Shown here piece after piece: positions 58,063 through 64,000 of a DNA stretch of 64,000 bases (positions are counted from its first letter, which is position 1; each line of letters starts with the position of its first letter). Where the stretch lies: the NCBI RefSeq assembly GCF_024158605.1, contig NZ_JAMZGM010000004.1, positions 51,900 through 115,899 on the forward strand. Reading direction: 5' to 3'. This stretch comes from Sebaldella sp. S0638. Lineage in GTDB: Bacteria > Fusobacteriota > Fusobacteriia > Fusobacteriales > Leptotrichiaceae. Position numbers and translations under genes: made by a program. The notes below the pieces were generated by a model. It was not told the origin of the DNA. It worked only from the letters and a program-made list of their open reading frames with translations, and ran no database searches.

Positions 58063-58185
58063 CAGGAAATCACAGAAAAAATTCCGGATACTGTGAAATG
58101 TACTTTTTGTTACAGTTTCCTTGTGTAAAAAGTCAAATTATGTTATTATTAAGATAAAAAATAAAAATTATGGAAAGGGAGTTTC

Positions 58186-60783
58186 ATGAGAGAGTACAAT
58201 CCAAAAGAAATAGAAAACAAATGGCAGTTACAATGGGAAAAAGATAATATCTTTAAAAGTGAAAATGTCAGCGATAAGGAAAACTACTACACTTTGGAAA
58301 TGTTTGCCTACCCGTCGGGGAAGCTGCATGTAGGGCATCTTAGAAATTATACTATAGGTGATGCCATTGCCAGATATAAAAAAATGAAGGGCTTTAATGT
58401 ACTTCATCCGTTTGGATGGGATAGTTTCGGGCTGCCTGCTGAAAATGCGGCTATTGAAAATAAAGCACACCCGGGAGAATGGACCCGTAAAAATATAGAT
58501 AATATGAAGAGACAGCTGAAGTTAATGGGAATATCCCATGACTGGTCACGTGAGCTGGCTACATATCAGGAAAACTACTATAAATGGAATCAGTGGATGT
58601 TTGTAAAAATGTATGAAAAAGGTCTGGTATATAAGAAAAGGTCTTATGTTAACTGGTGTCCTGAGTGTAATACAGTTTTGGCAAATGAACAGGTGGAAGA
58701 TGGAAAGTGCTGGAGACATTCTAAAACTGATGTTATACAAAAAGAACTTGATCAGTGGTATTTTAAGATTACTGATTATTCGGAGGAATTGCTTCAGAGC
58801 CATGAAGAACTTGCCGGAAACTGGCCTGAAAAGGTAATTACAATGCAGAGAAACTGGATTGGGAAATCATACGGGACTGAAATAGACTTTGTACTTGATG
58901 ACGGTGAAACAAAAATACCTGCATTTACTACAAGACCGGATACATTATATGGAGTGACATATGTAGTGTTAGCTCCTGAGCATCCTGTGGTAGAAGACAT
59001 AATTCTTAGAGATAATCCTGAATTAAAAGCTAAAAATGATGCGATGATAAATGAGGATAAAATAGAAAGAACAGCAGAAGATAAAGAAAAAGAAGGATTT
59101 TTTACAGGAAAATATGTTACTAATCCTATAAACGGAGAAAAACTTCCTTTATGGGTAGGGAATTACGTTTTGATGGATTATGGAACTGGAGCTGTAATGG
59201 CGGTTCCTGCACATGATGAAAGAGATTTTTTGTTTGCAGGAAAGTATAGTATGCCTCTTAAAATAGTTATAGAGCCAGAAGGAGAAACACTGGATATCAG
59301 CACAATGAAACAGGCTTATACAGGTGAAGGACTGCTTGTTAATTCTGATAAGTTTAACGGAATGAAAAATAATGATGCAAAAGCGGCTATTTCAGAACAT
59401 CTTGAAAAAATAGAAGGCGGATTAAGAACTGTAAATTACAGACTTCATGACTGGCTTTTAAGCAGACAAAGATACTGGGGAACGCCGATACCTGCATTAT
59501 ACTGCGAAAAATGCGGTCTTGTTATGGAAAAAATAGAAAATCTCCCTGTAAAACTTCCTATGGATATAGAATTTACAGGAGTGGGAAATCCTTTGGAAAC
59601 TTCTGAGGAATTCAAAAGTGCAGCATGTCCTGTATGCGGCGGAACAGCTAAAAGAGAAACAGATACAATGGATACATTTGTGGATTCTTCATGGTATTAT
59701 TTGAGATTTTTGAATCCAAATCTGGAAACAGCACCTTTTGATAAAACAGATGCAGATAACTGGACTCCTGTAGACCAGTATGTCGGCGGGGTAGAGCATG
59801 CTGTAATGCATTTGCTTTATGCCAGATTTTTTCATAAAGTACTGAGAGATATGGGACTTCTCAGCACAAACGAGCCGTTCAAAAGACTGCTTACACAGGG
59901 AATGGTTCTTGGGCCTTCATATTACTCAAATGAAGAGAGAAAATTCTATTTTGAAGAAGATGTAAATGTGGATACAAAGACAGATAAAGCATATTCAAAA
60001 AGAACAGGCGAAGAACTGGTAGTAAAAATAGAGAAAATGTCTAAGTCTAAGAATAACGGAGTAGACCCTGAAGTAATAGTAAAAGAATACGGGGCTGATT
60101 CTGCCAGAGTATTTACACTGTTTGCAGCGCCGCCTGAAAAAGAACTGGAATGGAATATGAACGGTCTTGCAGGGGCATACAGATTTTTGAACAGATTATT
60201 TTTATTAATAGAAGATACAAAAGAATTCACAGAAAACGGTGAGATAGATCACGGCAAGAGAAATAGCGAGGATTCGGAAATACAGAAAAAACTTCATCAG
60301 ACAGTAAAGAAAGTAACTGAAAGTATGGAGGATAATTTTCACTTTAATACGGCAATAGCTGCATTGATGGAACTTTTGAATGATATGACAACATACAGAC
60401 AAAAGGTTATTGATACTGGAAATATCAGCAGTGAATCAAAAAAGATATGGAAAGAAGTGCTGGAAAAGATAATATTAATGTTATCTCCTTTTGCACCGCA
60501 TATGGCTGATGAACTATGGACTGCTTCTGGAAGGGAAGGATATTCTTTTCTTGAAGAATGGCCGGGATATATTGAGGAATTAACAAAAGAAACTAAGATT
60601 AACCTTGTAGTTCAGGTAAACGGAAAGCTGAGAGATACTATTCTGGCAGATGTTAATACACCTAAGGAAGAGCTGGAAAAAATAGCGCTTGATTCGGAAA
60701 AGGCCCAAAAGTTTACAGAAGGCAAGGAAATAGTAAAGGTTATAGTAGTTCCTAATAAACTGGTAAATATCGTAGTAAAATAA
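58186..60783 (+). CDS. leuS: Leucyl-tRNA synthetase
   Basis: The 865-residue class I synthetase has the HIGH-type motif HVGHLRNYTIGD (about residue 48), an editing domain (about 220-410, with the TTRPDTLYGVTYVVLAPEH region), a zinc-ribbon-like CEKCG...CPVCGG pair, KMSKS (about 623) and the C-terminal domain. It charges tRNA-Leu in the cytosol. RBS AAGGGAG. No T-box leader was found. mnmA starts 25 nt downstream and is probably cotranscribed. Confidence 0.97.
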   Translation: MREYNPKEIENKWQLQWEKDNIFKSENVSDKENYYTLEMFAYPSGKLHVGHLRNYTIGDAIARYKKMKGFNVLHPFGWDSFGLPAENAAIENKAHPGEWTRKNIDNMKRQLKLMGISHDWSRELATYQENYYKWNQWMFVKMYEKGLVYKKRSYVNWCPECNTVLANEQVEDGKCWRHSKTDVIQKELDQWYFKITDYSEELLQSHEELAGNWPEKVITMQRNWIGKSYGTEIDFVLDDGETKIPAFTTRPDTLYGVTYVVLAPEHPVVEDIILRDNPELKAKNDAMINEDKIERTAEDKEKEGFFTGKYVTNPINGEKLPLWVGNYVLMDYGTGAVMAVPAHDERDFLFAGKYSMPLKIVIEPEGETLDISTMKQAYTGEGLLVNSDKFNGMKNNDAKAAISEHLEKIEGGLRTVNYRLHDWLLSRQRYWGTPIPALYCEKCGLVMEKIENLPVKLPMDIEFTGVGNPLETSEEFKSAACPVCGGTAKRETDTMDTFVDSSWYYLRFLNPNLETAPFDKTDADNWTPVDQYVGGVEHAVMHLLYARFFHKVLRDMGLLSTNEPFKRLLTQGMVLGPSYYSNEERKFYFEEDVNVDTKTDKAYSKRTGEELVVKIEKMSKSKNNGVDPEVIVKEYGADSARVFTLFAAPPEKELEWNMNGLAGAYRFLNRLFLLIEDTKEFTENGEIDHGKRNSEDSEIQKKLHQTVKKVTESMEDNFHFNTAIAALMELLNDMTTYRQKVIDTGNISSESKKIWKEVLEKIILMLSPFAPHMADELWTASGREGYSFLEEWPGYIEELTKETKINLVVQVNGKLRDTILADVNTPKEELEKIALDSEKAQKFTEGKEIVKVIVVPNKLVNIVVK

Positions 60784-60808
60784 CAAAAAACAAAACAGGA
60801 AAGAAAAT

Positions 60809-61870
60809 ATGAAAAATAAAGTTATAGTAGGAATGAGCGGCGGCATAGATAGTTCGGCCGCTGCTCTTTTTTTAAAAAAGCAGGGATATGAAGTAATAGG
60901 AATAACTTTGAAACATCTCCCTGATGAATTATCTGAAAGCGGCGGAAAAACCTGCTGTTCCATTGATGATATAACTGACGCAAAAAATGTATGCAGTCAT
61001 TTGGAAATTCCCCATTATACCATTGATGTATCAGAAGAATTTCAAAAAGAGGTAATAGATTATTTTATAAAAATGTATAATGAGGGAAAAACTCCCTCAC
61101 CTTGTGTTATATGCGATGAAAAGATAAAAATAAAAAAACTTGTGGAAATTGCAGATAAGATGGGGGCCGAATATATAGCAACAGGTCATTATTCAGGCAA
61201 AACATCAGAAAACAGGCTTGTATGGGACAATGAAAATACCAAAGATCAGACATATATGCTTTACAGGCTTGATATGAATACTCTTTCAAGAATGCTGTTT
61301 CCTCTTTCAGGATATAATAAAAAAGAAATACGTGAAATAGCAAAGGAAGCAGGAATAAAAATTCACTCAAAACCTGACAGTCAGGGAATTTGTTTTGCAC
61401 CAAAAGGTTACGAAGAATTTTTGAAAAGCCGGAAAGAAATAGAGATAAAAGAAGGTTTGTTTTGTGATAAAGACGGAAAAGTTCTGGGGAAACACAGGGG
61501 ATATCAGTTGTTTACAATAGGTCAGAGAAGAGGTCTCGGGCTTAATCTGGGGAAGATGTATTTTATAACTGATATTATACCTGAGAAAAATATGATAATT
61601 CTTGGAGAATTTCAAGATTTGATGAGAAAGTCTGTGAGAGTAATAAATTATAAATTTAATATAGAACTGGAAAGTGCAGCTGGAAAGACAATTATTGCAA
61701 GGCCGAGATTTTCCAGTAAGGGATTATCAGGCGGAATTATTGTGGAAAATAAGGAAGTTTACTTTATTTTTGATAATGAAAATGCAGAAAATGCAGAAGG
61801 ACAGCATATAGTCTTTTATCTTGACAATGTACTTATCGGAGGCGGAGAGATAGAGTTTCATAAATTTTAG
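60809..61870 (+). CDS. mnmA: tRNA-specific 2-thiouridylase
   Basis: The 353-residue protein has the PP-loop SGGIDSS at the N-terminus, the CC pair and DAKNVC segment typical of the bacterial MnmA group, SPCVICDEKIK with the first catalytic cysteine, and DSQGICF with the second. The central TIGQRRGLGL segment and C-terminal barrel are present. It makes 2-thiouridine at tRNA position 34 (Glu, Gln, Lys) with sulfur from a desulfurase. RBS AGGAAAG. It follows leuS. Confidence 0.94.
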   Translation: MKNKVIVGMSGGIDSSAAALFLKKQGYEVIGITLKHLPDELSESGGKTCCSIDDITDAKNVCSHLEIPHYTIDVSEEFQKEVIDYFIKMYNEGKTPSPCVICDEKIKIKKLVEIADKMGAEYIATGHYSGKTSENRLVWDNENTKDQTYMLYRLDMNTLSRMLFPLSGYNKKEIREIAKEAGIKIHSKPDSQGICFAPKGYEEFLKSRKEIEIKEGLFCDKDGKVLGKHRGYQLFTIGQRRGLGLNLGKMYFITDIIPEKNMIILGEFQDLMRKSVRVINYKFNIELESAAGKTIIARPRFSSKGLSGGIIVENKEVYFIFDNENAENAEGQHIVFYLDNVLIGGGEIEFHKF

Positions 61871-61886
61871 CGGGAGGTTTTTTAGC

Positions 61887-62606
61887 ATGATTAATATCTT
61901 TGAGGTTTTCAGCAAAACATTTGATGATTATAAAAATAACTTTTTTAAGGCATCTCTTCTGTGCCTTATAATGTACTGGTTTTTCGAGAGGGGATCTATG
62001 ATTTATACTCCCCTTGAATTTTTTATACACTCAACTTCAGGTGACAGTTTTTTTACTCTAAGATTTATATTAAGTTCTTTGATAACTTTATTATTAGGGT
62101 CTATTCTGATTTTCGGCGTTTATGATTATTTTTTGAAAATAAGCAGAAATGAAAATTATGGATTTATTATACTAAGGAAAAATTATAATCTTACAATAAC
62201 AGGAATTTTTTTAATAATTGGATATTTTTTATCAGTTATAATGCTTTTTTTTATGGCATTTGTTTTTCCAGACAGAGGAGCAGCAATCAGTGGAAATATA
62301 TATATGAATCAATATATAGAAATTATTATGGATTTTATCCCGTTATTTGTGATTTTATTTTACTCGCTTGTGTTTTTTGTGATAATAGATAATTCTCACT
62401 ATAATGTCTGGGAAGTAATCAGGGAAAGCGTCCTTTTGTTTAGATTCATTGATATATTTAATCTCGCAGTCTTATATATATTTTTTGCCCTTTTAAAGTA
62501 TGCCGCGGATATGACAAGGGGGATCGCTTATATATTTCTTGTCCCGATGCTTTTTCTCTTTATGGCAAATTATTATAATGAATTATATTTAAGGAAAAAT
62601 TCGTAA
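61887..62606 (+). CDS. Integral membrane protein of unknown function
   Basis: A 239-residue protein dominated by about six hydrophobic helices, including LSSLITLLLGSILIFGVYD and the repeated LIIGYFLSVIMLFFMAFVF region (shown in part). Polar loops are short. It resembles small multi-span proteins of the DUF975 or YesL-type kind, but I do not assign it firmly. RBS GGGAGG. It starts 17 nt after mnmA and may share its transcript. Confidence 0.7.
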   Translation: MINIFEVFSKTFDDYKNNFFKASLLCLIMYWFFERGSMIYTPLEFFIHSTSGDSFFTLRFILSSLITLLLGSILIFGVYDYFLKISRNENYGFIILRKNYNLTITGIFLIIGYFLSVIMLFFMAFVFPDRGAAISGNIYMNQYIEIIMDFIPLFVILFYSLVFFVIIDNSHYNVWEVIRESVLLFRFIDIFNLAVLYIFFALLKYAADMTRGIAYIFLVPMLFLFMANYYNELYLRKNS

Positions 62607-62911
62607 AGTCGTACTACATGAAAATAAAAATATGGTTAATAAAAAAATATTGAAGTATCTTCTATCATTGATAATATTGAGTTTTTAATTACAAATGTAT
62701 TTAGAAATAACATAAGAATAAAAAATATGTAATATTCCTAAAAAAATGACTGACAAAATTGTGGAAAAATGGTAATATAAGGATGTATGCATGATTTATA
62801 TCTGTATTTTGAAGCTGTTTTTTGGCATTAAATAACTAAAGGTATAATAAAACGGGATTTTACACATTTAGGCATATTGGTTGAAAAATTCAAATTGTGG
62901 GAGTATGAAGA
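62607..62911. other. Intergenic region before the ADP-ribosylglycohydrolase gene
   Basis: About 300 bases without a gene. It contains the promoter at 62750-62778; no strong terminator for the preceding gene was seen. Confidence 0.5.
62750..62778 (+). promoter_or_regulatory. Promoter of the ADP-ribosylglycohydrolase gene
   Basis: CTGACA (62750-62755), 17-bp spacer, TAATAT (62773-62778). Confidence 0.55.
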
Positions 62912-63835
62912 ATGAGAGAGAAAATGAAGAGCGGGATTTACGGATATTTGATCGGTGATGCTGTTGGGGTTCCATATGAGTTTTGTACTTCTGAAAAACT
63001 CAGAAGACTGGAAAAAATAGATATGATACCTCCCAAAAAGTTTAACAGATCGCATAAAGAAGTAAAACCCGGAACATGGTCGGATGATGGGGCGCAAATG
63101 CTTTGCATGCTTGCGAGTCTCATGGAATGCAGAAATTTTAACATAAATAATCTGGCTAAAAAGCTTCTGGCTTGGTATGAAAAAGGGTATATGGCTGTGA
63201 ATCAGAAAGTTTTTGATGTAGGGGTACAGACATCAAGATCGCTTTCGGAGTACAGCAAAACAAAGAATCCTCTGACATCCGGTATGGTGGTAAAAAACGG
63301 AAGAGGAAACGGTTCTCTTATGCGTGTATTTCCGTTAGGGTTATATAGTAATCATGAAGAGGATAAAATAGTGGAATATGCACATCTGCAGTCTATGATT
63401 ACTCACGGGGATATCATTCCGCAGGTATGCTGTGCCTTTTACAGTCTATGGGTAAGAGAAACAGCAAAAGGCGGAAGTATAAAAGAATCATATGAAAAAT
63501 CTGCCGAAAAACTTCAGAAGATATATGAAGGGCAGACAGAGCATCTCTATTATTTCAATGAGAGACTGAGACCGCTGGATTATAACATAAAAGGAAAAGG
63601 AACGGGTTATGTGCTGGATACGCTGAGAAGCGTACGTGATGTATTATTCGAACAGAATAACTATAAAGATGTAATAATAAATTCTGTATTACTTGGCAAT
63701 GACACTGATACAGTAGCAGCTATAGCAGGAGGTATAGCAGGGATACATTATGGATATGACTCTATACCTGAAGATTGGCTGAGACTTTTGAAAGGGAAAA
63801 ATGTTGTTGAGAAACTTCTTGCTAACTACTCTTAA
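62912..63835 (+). CDS. ADP-ribosylglycohydrolase family protein
   Basis: A 307-residue all-alpha protein of the DraG/ARH family: GYLIGDAVGVPYEF at the N-terminus, a metal-binding TWSDDGAQM (first Asp pair), and GNDTDTVAAIAGGIAG (second metal site) near the C-terminus. Such enzymes remove ADP-ribose from proteins or nucleic acids with two Mg2+. The ATG at 62912 has GGGAG upstream; ATG at 62924 is an alternative. No ADP-ribosyltransferase partner is visible in the window, so the target is unknown. Confidence 0.88.
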   Translation: MREKMKSGIYGYLIGDAVGVPYEFCTSEKLRRLEKIDMIPPKKFNRSHKEVKPGTWSDDGAQMLCMLASLMECRNFNINNLAKKLLAWYEKGYMAVNQKVFDVGVQTSRSLSEYSKTKNPLTSGMVVKNGRGNGSLMRVFPLGLYSNHEEDKIVEYAHLQSMITHGDIIPQVCCAFYSLWVRETAKGGSIKESYEKSAEKLQKIYEGQTEHLYYFNERLRPLDYNIKGKGTGYVLDTLRSVRDVLFEQNNYKDVIINSVLLGNDTDTVAAIAGGIAGIHYGYDSIPEDWLRLLKGKNVVEKLLANYS

Positions 63836-64000
63836 AAATAAGTAAATTTTATAGTGAAAATATTTTTTATTAATTTTACTAATGTGTCTCTATTATGGTA
63901 ATATATAATATAAGACATAAATTTAGACCAGTTATAAAATGTCAAGGAAAAAAAGAAGAATTTTTAAATAAAAAAATGAGTATCACAAAATAGACAGCAA
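63836..64000. other. Right end of the window
   Basis: AT-rich sequence without a recognised gene or terminator. Nothing more can be said from 165 bases. Confidence 0.4.

Noticed and set aside
58006-58185. T-box leader before leuS
   Set aside because: I looked for the T-box TGGNACCGCG-type sequence and a following terminator and found neither in the 180-nt gap.

Overview
The window is AT-rich (roughly one third G+C) double-membrane bacterial DNA. Giant autotransporters with a fusobacterial-type N-terminal region, a FadA-like coiled-coil protein, OmpG-size porins, strong GGAGG ribosome binding sites and the low G+C content together suggest a member of the Fusobacteria. The family Leptotrichiaceae, for example a Sebaldella-like species, fits best. 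That placement is an inference from gene content, not from a search. No rRNA, tRNA, CRISPR array or insertion sequence was seen.

Layout. (1) 1-8373, plus strand: a pectin / rhamnogalacturonan oligosaccharide cluster. It holds the 3' end of a GH4 glycosidase, a GH105 unsaturated galacturonyl hydrolase, a TogB/M/N-like ABC importer without its ATPase, a cytoplasmic GH28 polygalacturonase and tagaturonate reductase uxaB. Two paralogous OmpG-like porins follow (8774-10952) and share a promoter element, so outer-membrane uptake, inner-membrane uptake and intracellular cleavage lie side by side. (2) 11212-18741: a small winged-helix regulator, an Mg2+ module (M-box riboswitch, a 35-codon leader ORF and the P-type Mg2+ ATPase mgtA), a periplasmic DUF1254/DUF1214 protein, a GNAT acetyltransferase, an ACT-domain protein and 5-formyltetrahydrofolate cyclo-ligase. 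(3) 18866-20799: a membrane protein overlapping a cysteine desulfurase. (4) 20882-30863, minus strand: a beta-galactoside cluster with an EamA/DMT transporter, an ABC sugar importer (again without ATPase), a GH63-like glucosidase, a GH2 beta-galactosidase and a LacI regulator with its own promoter. (5) 31568-50303: a surface region. A giant autotransporter of about 3,900 codons is interrupted by one in-frame TAG. It is followed by a FadA-like protein, two tiny coiled-coil proteins, two mini-lipoproteins and an OmpA-family protein, then by a second autotransporter of 1,300 residues. (6) 50573-63835: an NlpC/P60 hydrolase, a TetR regulator and mostly housekeeping genes (thiI, a YihY/BrkB membrane protein, rmuC, an L,D-transpeptidase, ispG, leuS, mnmA, a membrane protein and an ADP-ribosylglycohydrolase).

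The most interesting signals are these. The mgtA leader combines an M-box, an MgtL-like acidic/proline uORF and two hairpins that each bury a Shine-Dalgarno sequence. The giant autotransporter is split only by an amber codon with the next 3.7 kb-codon frame fully open. A compact set of FadA-like, mini-lipoprotein and OmpA genes sits behind it. The DMT gene appears to start at ATA. Several repeated operator-like motifs sit upstream of the sugar operons.
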